Below are positions 1-7,608 of a stretch of DNA of 9,711 nucleotides, one piece after another. The first letter of the stretch is position 1. Each line of letters begins with the position of its first letter. The translations under genes and the position numbers were made by a program. The stretch covers positions 1 through 9,711 of the forward strand of contig CAJXEG010000041.1 of NCBI GenBank assembly GCA_913052425.1. Reading direction: 5' to 3'. The stretch is from an uncultured Flavobacteriaceae bacterium (GTDB lineage: Bacteria > Bacteroidota > Bacteroidia > Flavobacteriales > Flavobacteriaceae). The notes under the pieces were generated by a model. That model made no database searches. It was not told the DNA's origin and worked only from the letters and a program-made list of their open reading frames with translations.

Positions 1-1067
1 CCATCGAAGAAGCCGATGCCATACTATTTATGGTCGATGTGGCAGAAGGTCTTACTGGAATGGACGAAACCATTGCCCAATTGCTCAGACGTTCTCAAAA
101 GCCTGTATTTCTCACCGCCAACAAAGGAGATAATTCCAAGGTCACTGAAAACATGACCGAATTTTATGCCTTGGGTTACGAACACATATACACCGTTTCT
201 GCAATCAATGGGAGTGGAACGGGAGAACTGTTGGACGAATTGGTCAAGGTTTTGCCCGAACAAAGTCAACAGGAGGAGGCCCTACCCAGATTTGCAGTAG
301 TAGGACGACCCAATGCAGGAAAATCTTCTTTTATCAATGCACTTATAGGGGAGGAAAGATATATAGTTACCGACATAGCCGGAACTACCAGAGACAGTAT
401 AGATACCAAATACAACCGTTTTGGATTTGAATTCAATCTGGTAGATACAGCAGGAATCAGAAAAAAAAGTAAAGTTAAAGAAGACATCGAATTTTATTCC
501 GTCATGCGTTCCGTCAGGGCCATTGAATATTGCGATGTTTGCTTGTTGTTGGTCGATGCCACCAGAGGTTTTGATGGCCAAGTTCAAAATATTTTTTGGT
601 TGGCCCACAGAAATAATAAGGGCATCGTCATATTGGTCAACAAGTGGGACCTTGTTGAAAAGGAAACCCAATCCACCAAACTTTTTGAAGAAGAGATCAA
701 AGAAAAAACAGCACCTTTTAAGGACGTTCCCATTGTGTTCATCTCTGCCATAAACAAACAGAGAATATTCAAAGCCATAGAAACGGCCGTTACCATCTAT
801 AAAAACCGATCCAATCGTATCCCAACCCGAAAATTAAACGATACCCTTTTGCCCATTATTGAAAGTCAACCCCCTCCATCTTACAAAGGGAAGTTCGTCA
901 AAATAAAGTTCTGTACCCAATTGCCTACGCTACATCCACAATTTGCTTTTTTCTGTAACCTTCCCCAATACGTTAAGGAACCTTATAAAAGGTTTTTAGA
1001 GAACAAACTCCGGGAACGTTTTGAGTTTAACGGCATTCCCATACAATTGTTTTTTAGAAAGAAATAG
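1..1067 (+). CDS. der: Ribosome biogenesis GTPase Der (EngA), 5'-truncated by window edge
   Basis: Der is a double GTPase that binds the 50S subunit and is needed for late large-subunit assembly. The reading frame is open from base 3, so the ATG at base 30 is internal and the true start lies outside the window. About 354 residues are visible, and roughly 80 N-terminal ones (first P-loop) are missing by comparison with the usual length of about 435. The end of the first G domain shows an NKxD motif (NKGD, visible residues 40-43). The second G domain has the P-loop GRPNAGKS (from residue 101), DTAG (148-151), NKWD (213-216) and a following SA motif. The rest, about 270-354, fits the C-terminal KH-like RNA-binding domain and ends in a basic FFRKK tail. 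The TAG stop at 1065-1067 directly abuts the stop of the opposite-strand MerR gene. Identification is very secure because tandem GTPase domains plus a KH domain are unique to Der. Confidence 0.97.
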   Translation, partial: IEEADAILFMVDVAEGLTGMDETIAQLLRRSQKPVFLTANKGDNSKVTENMTEFYALGYEHIYTVSAINGSGTGELLDELVKVLPEQSQQEEALPRFAVVGRPNAGKSSFINALIGEERYIVTDIAGTTRDSIDTKYNRFGFEFNLVDTAGIRKKSKVKEDIEFYSVMRSVRAIEYCDVCLLLVDATRGFDGQVQNIFWLAHRNNKGIVILVNKWDLVEKETQSTKLFEEEIKEKTAPFKDVPIVFISAINKQRIFKAIETAVTIYKNRSNRIPTRKLNDTLLPIIESQPPPSYKGKFVKIKFCTQLPTLHPQFAFFCNLPQYVKEPYKRFLENKLRERFEFNGIPIQLFFRKK

Positions 1068-1397
1068 TCAGAGGTTTTCCCGCAGTTGAACAAGGTCAGA
1101 TTTGAGCTGTTCAAGTTTTTGAATCAGCTCCAAGTTACGATCCTCAGTGAGGTTTTTCAGTTTGAGTTGTTTTTTGGCCCCTTCAATGGTCAACCCTTTT
1201 TCCTTCAGTAGATAGTATATTTTTTGGATGGTGTTTACATCATCCGGGGTATACTTTCGGGCGCCACCTTCTTTTTTTCTAGGCTGAATTTCCTTGAACT
1301 CTTTTTCCCAAAACCGAAGTAGGGAAGGGTTTACATTGAATGCTTTGGCGATCTCACCAATTCTGTAGTATCTTTTTTCGGGGAGATTGACATGCAT
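1068..1397 (-). CDS. Short MerR-family transcriptional regulator
   Basis: A 109-residue DNA-binding protein of the MerR family. Residues about 10-50 form the helix-turn-helix and first wing: RIGEIAKAFNV, then LRFWEKEF, then a basic GGARKYTPDD stretch typical of MerR wings. A second helical element follows (IQKIYYLLKEKGLTIEGAKKQL), and residues 85-108 are a leucine-rich helix suited to coiled-coil dimerisation. No C-terminal effector domain and no metal-binding cysteines are present, so an inducer cannot be predicted. The ATG overlaps the TGA of the upstream M23 peptidase by one base (TGATG), implying one transcript and translational coupling. No Shine-Dalgarno motif is obvious. The 3' end directly abuts the der stop. 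Its targets are unknown; autoregulation of the peptidase-merR pair is possible but is inference only. Confidence 0.9.
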   Translation of the reverse strand: MHVNLPEKRYYRIGEIAKAFNVNPSLLRFWEKEFKEIQPRKKEGGARKYTPDDVNTIQKIYYLLKEKGLTIEGAKKQLKLKNLTEDRNLELIQKLEQLKSDLVQLRENL

Positions 1398-2374
1398 CAG
1401 TCCATGGATTGGTTTTCCTGTCTGGCCAAATTAAGCATAACATCAAACTCCTCAGCGGTCAAATTACCGGAGTAGTAATTCAAGGGATTCACCCTTTTTC
1501 CGTCTTTAAATATTTCATAGTGGAGGTGAGGTCCTACGGAGCGGCCTGTACTGCCTACATAGCCAATAATGTCTCCACGTTTTACTTTCTGTCTTCTTTT
1601 GACATTGAATTTGTTCAGGTGAGCATAAAGACTGACATAGCCAAATCCGTGGTCAATTCTCACGTGTTTTCCATAACCTGCGGCTCTATTGTCTGCTCTC
1701 CCTATGATACCGTCACCGGAGGCATAAACTGGGGTTCCCCGAGGCGCGGTAAAATCCATCCCTTGGTGGAACCTTCTTTTTTTGGTAAAAGGATCAGTAC
1801 GGTAACCAAAACCGGAAGCCATTCTTTTCAAATCATTTTTATGAATCGGTTGAATCGAAGGCATAGCCCCCAAAAGGTCTTCCTTGCTTTTGGCCAAACT
1901 CTCCAACTCTTCCAGCGATCGCGATTGAACCACTACTTGTTTGGTCAAAACTTCCAACCGCTTGGTGGTATTCACAATCAGTTTTGAATTGTCATAACCC
2001 TCCAACTCTTTATAGCGATTGACACCCCCAAAACCCATTTTTCTTTGCTCTTCCGGTATGGGACTCGCTTCGAAATAAACCCTGTAAAGATTGTTGTCAC
2101 GATCAGCCACATTAACCATTACTTCCTCAATTTGTTCAAGCTTTTTGTTCAATAATTCGTATTGCAACTTGAAATTTTCAATCTCTCGCGCTTGAAGTAG
2201 TTCCCTAGGCGTATTAAGCGCATCGGTATTCAACAAGATAAACAAGGCCAAAATCCCAAAAAAGACAGAAGACAACAAAAATAAAACTACTCCCGACACC
2301 CCGGAGAACCTGCTAGAATTTACAGGACGGTAGGAGAGTGACTCTTTATCGTAATAATATTTTAACCTAGGCAT
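1397..2374 (-). CDS. Membrane-anchored M23 family metallopeptidase (LytM-like peptidoglycan endopeptidase)
   Basis: Predicted zinc endopeptidase acting on peptidoglycan cross-links in the periplasm. With the start at 2374 it has 325 residues. The N-terminus (PRLKYYYDKESLSYRPV) is cytoplasmic, a hydrophobic segment at about 25-48 anchors it, and residues 55-165 are charged and helical, probably coiled coil. The M23 domain spans about 185-300 with the zinc ligands HxxxD (H203, D207), H252 in YAHL, and HxH (H283, H285). All catalytic residues are present, so it should be active rather than a degenerate LytM activator. An in-frame ATG at 2395 would add seven residues. I prefer 2374 because KYYYD-type N-termini starting here look typical of flavobacterial homologues, and because it leaves a short leader after the TATATTTG box at 2413-2420. 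It is the first gene of a pair with the MerR regulator, overlapping it by one base. Confidence 0.92.
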   Translation of the reverse strand: MPRLKYYYDKESLSYRPVNSSRFSGVSGVVLFLLSSVFFGILALFILLNTDALNTPRELLQAREIENFKLQYELLNKKLEQIEEVMVNVADRDNNLYRVYFEASPIPEEQRKMGFGGVNRYKELEGYDNSKLIVNTTKRLEVLTKQVVVQSRSLEELESLAKSKEDLLGAMPSIQPIHKNDLKRMASGFGYRTDPFTKKRRFHQGMDFTAPRGTPVYASGDGIIGRADNRAAGYGKHVRIDHGFGYVSLYAHLNKFNVKRRQKVKRGDIIGYVGSTGRSVGPHLHYEIFKDGKRVNPLNYYSGNLTAEEFDVMLNLARQENQSMD

Positions 2375-2412
2375 AGACAGCTTTGGAGGCCACAAAGGGC
2401 TTAATGCAATTA

Positions 2413-2420
2413 CAAATATA
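2413..2420 (-). promoter_or_regulatory. Bacteroidota-type -7 promoter box for the M23 peptidase-merR operon
   Basis: On the minus strand this reads TATATTTG, an exact match to the Bacteroidota -7 consensus TAnnTTTG. It lies 18 bases upstream of the 2395 ATG and 38 upstream of the preferred 2374 ATG. That gives a leader of roughly 10 or 30 bases. A clear -33 TTG element is not visible; the region 19-21 bases upstream reads GTGGTG. A second, overlapping AT-rich box (ATAATTTG, 2421-2428) is a weaker alternative. Confidence 0.55.
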
Positions 2421-2481
2421 CAAATTATCTAAATCACCACCACTTCCCTTTATTTTCGGCAATCCAATCGATCTAATCAAC

Positions 2482-2489
2482 TATATTTG
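2482..2489 (+). promoter_or_regulatory. Bacteroidota-type -7 promoter box for alaS
   Basis: TATATTTG exactly matches the TAnnTTTG -7 consensus and ends 27 bases before the alaS ATG, which predicts a leader of about 20 bases. The -33 element is poor: TTTTCGG at 2453-2459 is the nearest T-rich candidate. The 121-base interval between alaS and the divergent peptidase gene is otherwise AT-rich, and no riboswitch or T-box-like structure was recognised in it. Confidence 0.6.
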
Positions 2490-2516
2490 TATCGCTTTTA
2501 AACATCAAAGCTCACT

Positions 2517-5132
2517 ATGAAATCCGCCGAAGTCAGAAAACAATTTCTACAATTTTTTGAGTCCAAAGCCCATACCATTGTACCCTCTGCCCCAATGGTG
2601 ATTAAGGACGATCCCACACTGATGTTCACCAATGCGGGAATGAACCAATTCAAACCCTATTTTTTGGGACATCAAAAACCCAAGAACAACAGGATCGCTG
2701 ATACCCAAAAATGCCTTAGGGTTTCCGGCAAACACAACGACCTTGAGGAAGTGGGAATTGACACTTATCACCATACTTTTTTTGAGATGTTGGGCAATTG
2801 GAGTTTTGGCGATTATTTCAAAAAAGAAGCCATAGAGTGGGCATGGGAGCTATTGACAGCCGTTTACAAAATTGACCCCGAGAAAATCTATGTTACCATA
2901 TTTGAAGGGGATGCAAGTGAAAATCTCGAAAAGGATACTGAGGCTTCCGATTATTGGAAAGCCATTATTCCTGAAGAAAGAGTCCTATTGGGTAACAAAA
3001 AAGACAACTTCTGGGAAATGGGCGACCAAGGGCCTTGTGGTCCCTGCTCCGAAATTCACATTGACCTCAGAAGTGAGGAAGAAAAAGCCAAAATTTCTGG
3101 TGCAGATCTGGTCAACCAAGACCACCCTCAAGTTATTGAGGTTTGGAACTTGGTATTCGTTGAATTTAACAGAAAAGCCGATAGCAGTTTGGAGTCCCTA
3201 CCCCAAAAACACGTTGATACCGGAATGGGGTTTGAAAGACTCTGTATGGTATTGCAGGGCAAAACTTCCAACTACGATACCGACGTTTTTACCCCTTTAA
3301 TCAAAGAAATCGAAACCCTTACCGCCTCAAAATACGGTACAGATCAAAATACCGACCGAGCCATCAGGGTCATTGCCGATCACCTCAGGACGGTTTATCT
3401 TGCCATTACCGATGGGCAATTGCCCTCCAATACCGGTGCAGGCTATGTCATCAGAAGGATTCTCAGAAGAGCCATTCGCTATGGTTTTACTTTTCTCAAC
3501 CAAAAAGAACCTTTTATTTACCATTTGGTGGATACCCTAAACAACCAACTCAAATCTGTTTTCCCCGAACTGGACAAACAAAAAAGTATTTCTGCCAACG
3601 TCATACGTGAGGAAGAAACCTCCTTCCTCAAAACACTCGATCAAGGCCTTACCCTTTTGGATACCGTTTTGGGAGCTTCAAAAGACAAGGTTGTAAGCGG
3701 AGCCAAAGCCTTTGAACTATACGATACCTTTGGTTTTCCACTCGATCTCACTGCCCTTATCGCCAGAGAACGGGGTTATCAAGTAGATGAAAAGGGATTC
3801 GATGCCCAGATGGCGAAACAAAAAGAACGTTCTCGTGCTGCTGCTGTTTCTGCCACAGACGATTGGCAAATCATCAAGCAAGACGATGAAGAAGAATTTG
3901 TAGGATACGACCTGTTGTCTACCTGGGTAAGCATAACCAAATATCGAAAAGTAAGCTCTAAAAAAGAGGGGGAATTTTTTCAGTTGGTATTTAATATTAC
4001 CCCTTTCTACCCCGAAAGTGGCGGGCAAGTAGGGGATAAGGGATACCTGGAAGCATCCAATGGTGCCCTACATTATATCTTAGATACCAAAAAGGAAAAC
4101 GATCTTATTCTACACTACTCCAAGACCCTACCTGTAGACCTTAATGCTAAATTCAATGCCGTTGTGGACCGAGGTCAACGTCTTAAAACCGCCTGTAACC
4201 ACAGTGCGACTCACCTCATGCACCAGGCCTTGCGTTCCATATTGGGAACCCATGTTGAACAAAAAGGGTCTATGGTACATTCCGGAATGTTCCGATTTGA
4301 CTTTTCCCATTTTGCCAAACTCACTCCGGAGGAATTACTTGCTGTTGAACAATTTGTCAATGCCCGAATCAAAGAACAAATTCCATTGGAGGAAAGCAGA
4401 AATGTTCCCTATGACCAAGCCATTTCTAATGGAGCCATGGCTTTGTTTGGAGAAAAATACGGGGATACGGTAAGAACCATTCGCTTTGGTCAATCCATAG
4501 AACTCTGCGGAGGAACCCATGTTGAAAACACATCCGATATATGGCATTTTAAGATTACTACCGAAACTGCTGTTGCGGCTGGTATTAGAAGGATAGAAGC
4601 CATTACCGGAGAAGCTGCCCTAAAATATTTTGAAGATCAAAATCAACTGTTGCAACAAGTCAACAGTTTGATGAAAAATCCACAAGACTTACCCAAGGCA
4701 GTCACTCAATTGCAAACCGAAAATCTAAGCTTAAAAAAAGAACTCAACGAACTCAGAAAACTCAAGAGTCAAATCTTGGCCCAAGAGGCAAAAATAGAGA
4801 TACAACAGCGCAAAGGCATTGCATTTTTGGCCAAAGCGGTTGATTTAGATGCACAAGCCATCAAAGATCTCGCCTTTGAGTTGGGAAAAAGCCGAGATGA
4901 CCTCTTTCTGGTACTCGGCTCTGCCAAAGGCGATAAACCCATCCTCAGCTGTTATATTTCCAAAAAACTGGTCAGTGAAAAAGCCATGGACGCTGGAAAA
5001 GTAGTCCGAGAATTGGGTCAATACATCCAAGGAGGTGGAGGGGGACAACCCTTTTTCGCCACTGCCGGAGGAAAAAACCCGGCCGGAATACCCCAAGCCC
5101 TAAAAGCGGCAATAGATCTGATCCCTTCCTAA
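2517..5132 (+). CDS. alaS: Alanine--tRNA ligase
   Basis: Charges tRNA-Ala with alanine and edits mis-charged Ser/Gly-tRNA-Ala in the cytoplasm. The protein has 871 residues, close to the roughly 875 of E. coli AlaRS, so it is full length. The class II catalytic core is at the N-terminus: [15 protein letters not shown] (37-51), [16 protein letters not shown] (65-80) and [18 protein letters not shown] (85-102). The editing domain carries both zinc-site motifs, HxxxH (H562, H566) and CxxxH (C664, H668), matching E. coli H564/H568 and C666/H670. A coiled-coil linker (about 700-770) precedes the C-Ala (DHHA1) domain with its GGGGGQ loop (839-844). The ATG at 2517 follows a TATATTTG promoter box and gives the canonical N-terminus. 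The TAA stop overlaps the stop of the opposite-strand DUF4136 gene. Confidence 0.99.
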   Translation: MKSAEVRKQFLQFFESKAHTIVPSAPMVIKDDPTLMFTNAGMNQFKPYFLGHQKPKNNRIADTQKCLRVSGKHNDLEEVGIDTYHHTFFEMLGNWSFGDYFKKEAIEWAWELLTAVYKIDPEKIYVTIFEGDASENLEKDTEASDYWKAIIPEERVLLGNKKDNFWEMGDQGPCGPCSEIHIDLRSEEEKAKISGADLVNQDHPQVIEVWNLVFVEFNRKADSSLESLPQKHVDTGMGFERLCMVLQGKTSNYDTDVFTPLIKEIETLTASKYGTDQNTDRAIRVIADHLRTVYLAITDGQLPSNTGAGYVIRRILRRAIRYGFTFLNQKEPFIYHLVDTLNNQLKSVFPELDKQKSISANVIREEETSFLKTLDQGLTLLDTVLGASKDKVVSGAKAFELYDTFGFPLDLTALIARERGYQVDEKGFDAQMAKQKERSRAAAVSATDDWQIIKQDDEEEFVGYDLLSTWVSITKYRKVSSKKEGEFFQLVFNITPFYPESGGQVGDKGYLEASNGALHYILDTKKENDLILHYSKTLPVDLNAKFNAVVDRGQRLKTACNHSATHLMHQALRSILGTHVEQKGSMVHSGMFRFDFSHFAKLTPEELLAVEQFVNARIKEQIPLEESRNVPYDQAISNGAMALFGEKYGDTVRTIRFGQSIELCGGTHVENTSDIWHFKITTETAVAAGIRRIEAITGEAALKYFEDQNQLLQQVNSLMKNPQDLPKAVTQLQTENLSLKKELNELRKLKSQILAQEAKIEIQQRKGIAFLAKAVDLDAQAIKDLAFELGKSRDDLFLVLGSAKGDKPILSCYISKKLVSEKAMDAGKVVRELGQYIQGGGGGQPFFATAGGKNPAGIPQALKAAIDLIPS

Positions 5133-5139
5133 AGGGCAG
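5118..5139. terminator. Hairpin spanning the overlapping stop codons of alaS and the DUF4136 gene
   Basis: CCCTT (5123-5127) and AAGGG (5132-5136) can pair around a CCTA loop, and CTG/CAG (5118-5120/5137-5139) extends the stem past a two-base bulge. It lies exactly at the end of both convergent genes. No T-tract follows on either strand, so it is at best a weak bidirectional terminator or an mRNA 3'-end stabiliser. Confidence 0.3.
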
Positions 5140-5650
5140 ATTCCGGAGGATAGTTTTTAAGGATCTCCGCTACAAAAACACCAATCCTCTCGTCGCGGTT
5201 TTTGGTGTATTCACTGATGCCTCCTTTGCCTTTGCCTTGCCATACCAATTGTTTTGTTTTGGCATCGATCAAATCAATGTAAAGCACGCCTTCGGTTCTA
5301 CTTGAAACTGTGTTTTGGTTGGAACCCCACATCCAAGGATTCCATCCCCAACCCCAGTAACCAAAATTCATGTTGTTCACATATACTTTTTCCTTTGCAG
5401 TAGTATTGATGCTTACAAGCAAATCGGGCGCATCAGATTTCATAATCGATTTTTGTGCCATTTGCAGGTCAATCGCTTTCAAGATCCTACGCTTGTCAAG
5501 ATCTGAAATTTCTACCTTATCAATTCCGGGTTTGAAGTATGCAAAAGTCTTGTACTCTGAAAAATCAACTCCCGAATCATGGTCCGTAAAAACAGTGATG
5601 GAGCTACACCCTAACAAAGGGAGCAACAACAATAAATAAATTCTTTTCAT
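5129..5650 (-). CDS. DUF4136 domain-containing lipoprotein
   Basis: A 173-residue predicted lipoprotein of unknown function. It begins [17 protein letters not shown], a signal peptide with lipobox LLGC and lipidated C15. The residues after the cysteine are not acidic, so attachment to the periplasmic side of a membrane is likely; the exact membrane is not certain. The mature part fits DUF4136: an early [11 protein letters not shown] stretch, a central helix ([14 protein letters not shown]), then [13 protein letters not shown], a Gly/Trp-rich loop (97-109), and [23 protein letters not shown] near the end. I chose the ATG at 5650 because it gives a proper signal peptide; a TTG at 5665 would add five residues. 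It is 11 bases downstream of the 68-residue gene, so probably co-transcribed with it. Its stop overlaps the alaS stop by four bases. Confidence 0.9.
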   Translation of the reverse strand: MKRIYLLLLLPLLGCSSITVFTDHDSGVDFSEYKTFAYFKPGIDKVEISDLDKRRILKAIDLQMAQKSIMKSDAPDLLVSINTTAKEKVYVNNMNFGYWGWGWNPWMWGSNQNTVSSRTEGVLYIDLIDAKTKQLVWQGKGKGGISEYTKNRDERIGVFVAEILKNYPPESAL

Positions 5651-5661
5651 GATAATTTTTA

Positions 5662-5868
<207 letters not shown>

Positions 5869-5885
5869 ATTTAAAGTTTATCCTT

Positions 5886-5893
5886 TAATTTTG
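5886..5893 (+). promoter_or_regulatory. Bacteroidota-type -7 box in front of the PLP enzyme-glucosaminidase-hemL operon
   Basis: TAATTTTG matches TAnnTTTG exactly and ends only seven bases before the ATG at 5901. Transcription from it would start at or within a few bases of the start codon, giving a very short or absent leader. The TAA inside the box is in frame with the gene, so translation cannot begin further upstream. No good -33 element was seen. Confidence 0.4.
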
Positions 5894-5900
5894 TTCCTGT

Positions 5901-6803
5901 ATGTCGTTGTTTCAAAATCAAAATTCGGTCAATCAATTCCTGACTTCTTTCCACGGTTTTGAAATTTTCCTTAAAAGAGAAGACTTGTTGCATTCCACTG
6001 TTTCGGGAAACAAATTCCGAAAACTAAAATACAATCTACTTCAAGCCCAAGAAGTGGGACACAACACCCTACTGACTTTTGGAGGCCCTTTTTCTAACCA
6101 CCTTACAGCAACTGCTGCTGCCGGGAAGATGATGGGATTTAAAACCATAGGGGTCGTTAGGGGAGAAGAAGAAAGAAAGTTGAATCCTAGCCTACAATTT
6201 TGTCAAGATCAAGGCATGATTTTATATCCCATTTCCCGGTCCGACTACCGTCAAAGGCATCTGCCGGAGTTGATGATGCAACTTAAAAACAAGTTTGGAG
6301 TATTTTATCCCCTGCCCGAGGGAGGGACCAATTCACTCGCTGTAAAAGGTTGTAAGGAAATACTTACGGAAGGCGATGCCTCCTTTGATGTGATTGCTTG
6401 CAGTGTTGGTACCGGAGGAACTTTAGCCGGTTTGATCGAAAGTGTATTACCCCACCAAAAGGTGATGGGTTTTTCGGCTTTGAGAAATCAAAACCTTGCA
6501 GTGGAAATTTCAAAATGGACCTCAAAGCAAAATTGGAGCATCAATCACGATTATAGCTTTGGAGGCTATGCCAAAGTTTCCCTTTCACTGATCGAGTTTA
6601 TCAATACCTTTAATAAAAATTTTAAAACTCCCTTGGATCCCGTTTATACCGGAAAGCTCCTTTTTGGTATTTTTGATCTAATAAAAAATAAAAAATGGTC
6701 TTCGGGGAAAAAGATATTGATCATCCATACGGGAGGATTACAAGGCATCGAAGGCATGAACCAAAAACTATCCAAAAAAAAATGGCCCAAAATCACTATT
6801 TGA
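5901..6803 (+). CDS. PLP-dependent D-cysteine desulfhydrase / ACC deaminase family enzyme (probable D-cysteine desulfhydrase)
   Basis: A 300-residue fold-type II PLP enzyme of the 1-aminocyclopropane-1-carboxylate deaminase/D-cysteine desulfhydrase family. The PLP lysine is K38 in SGNKFRKL. The substrate loop is GGPFSNH (61-67), where S65-N66 align with the SN of the family's QSNQT motif. EGGTN (140-144) and SVGTGGTLAG (168-177), a phosphate-binding loop, follow. Near the C-terminus DPVYTGK (Y249, T250) and HTGG (276-279, T277) carry Thr at the two positions that are Glu295 and Leu322 in true ACC deaminases. That favours breakdown of D-cysteine to pyruvate, H2S and ammonia, or a related D-amino acid, rather than ACC. 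The ATG at 5901 is the first start after an in-frame TAA at 5886. The 3' end overlaps the glucosaminidase gene by 22 bases. Databases often label such proteins ACC deaminase, which I would treat with caution. Confidence 0.9.
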   Translation: MSLFQNQNSVNQFLTSFHGFEIFLKREDLLHSTVSGNKFRKLKYNLLQAQEVGHNTLLTFGGPFSNHLTATAAAGKMMGFKTIGVVRGEEERKLNPSLQFCQDQGMILYPISRSDYRQRHLPELMMQLKNKFGVFYPLPEGGTNSLAVKGCKEILTEGDASFDVIACSVGTGGTLAGLIESVLPHQKVMGFSALRNQNLAVEISKWTSKQNWSINHDYSFGGYAKVSLSLIEFINTFNKNFKTPLDPVYTGKLLFGIFDLIKNKKWSSGKKILIIHTGGLQGIEGMNQKLSKKKWPKITI

Positions 6804-7606
6804 CCTCAGTTTTTTTAATTCTCACACTGATTTTCAACAGCTGTGGTAGTGCCAAAAAAGTTAAAATTAATGCCTCTCGCACCACTGTCAAATCCACCGA
6901 AAACATCAAGGCCAAGTCCATGGAAAAACAAATCAAACCTCTAAAATCCTCCAAAAAACTATCGATAGCCGAGCGGGTGGATCGTTATGTAAAAACCTAT
7001 GCTGAGGTGGCGCAACAGGAGATGAAATCCTATGACATCCCCGCCAGCATTACCTTAGCACAAGGCATACTCGAATCCGGAATGGGAGACAGCCGATTGG
7101 CTACCCAAGCCAACAATCATTTTGGCATAAAATGTCACAAAGAATGGCGGGGTAAGCGGATTTATCACGATGACGACGAAAAAGGAGAATGCTTTAGGGT
7201 TTATAAAGACCCACGCAAATCTTATCGGGATCACTCCCTCTTTTTGACAAGTCGTTCCCGATACGACTTTCTTTTCGATATTAAAAAAAATGATTACAAA
7301 GCCTGGGCCAAAGGACTTAAAAAAGCAGGCTATGCTACCGACCCCAAATACCCTGATAAACTCATCAGTTTGATCGAACGTTACCGTTTGGATCGTTACG
7401 ACCTCAAAAAAAGAAAGGAAAAAAAACAAATGGAAAGCATGGCTACCACCATTGACCAAAAAGTCCATCAAGTGCAAAAAGGCGATACCCTTTATTCCAT
7501 TGCCAAAAAATACAAAGTCGATTTACACCTGATCGTACAGGAAAACAAAATCGAAAACAATACCATATTTTTAGGTCAAAATTTAATCATTCCCCAAGCC
7601 CAATAG
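6782..7606 (+). CDS. Glucosaminidase (FlgJ/GH73-like) lipoprotein with C-terminal LysM
   Basis: Predicted peptidoglycan hydrolase of 274 residues that cleaves the glycan backbone. The start at 6782 is chosen because it yields a signal sequence ([17 protein letters not shown]) with a relaxed lipobox and lipidated C21; the open frame extends upstream to 6695 without a signal sequence. A basic, low-complexity linker (24-60) precedes the glucosaminidase domain (about 62-205). That domain has [15 protein letters not shown] with the probable catalytic E98, then [12 protein letters not shown] and [16 protein letters not shown] Lys-rich linker leads to one LysM domain (about 228-271, [16 protein letters not shown]) that would hold it on the cell wall. 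The gene overlaps the preceding enzyme by 22 bases, and hemL starts two bases after its stop. The ATG sits at the end of an A9 run, which serves as the A-rich initiation region. Confidence 0.93.
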   Translation: MAQNHYLTSVFLILTLIFNSCGSAKKVKINASRTTVKSTENIKAKSMEKQIKPLKSSKKLSIAERVDRYVKTYAEVAQQEMKSYDIPASITLAQGILESGMGDSRLATQANNHFGIKCHKEWRGKRIYHDDDEKGECFRVYKDPRKSYRDHSLFLTSRSRYDFLFDIKKNDYKAWAKGLKKAGYATDPKYPDKLISLIERYRLDRYDLKKRKEKKQMESMATTIDQKVHQVQKGDTLYSIAKKYKVDLHLIVQENKIENNTIFLGQNLIIPQAQ

Positions 7607-7608
7607 CA

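Noticed and set aside
1409..1987. A 192-residue plus-strand ORF antisense to the M23 peptidase
   Set aside because: Lies wholly within the well-supported peptidase gene and shows no domain of its own.
2396..2516. Riboswitch or T-box leader in front of alaS
   Set aside because: The predicted leader is only about 20 bases long, and no T-box-like conserved sequence or terminator/antiterminator pair is present.
6695..6781. Upstream start of the glucosaminidase at 6695
   Set aside because: It would add 29 basic residues before the signal sequence and overlap the PLP enzyme by 109 bases; the 6782 start gives a clean lipoprotein signal.
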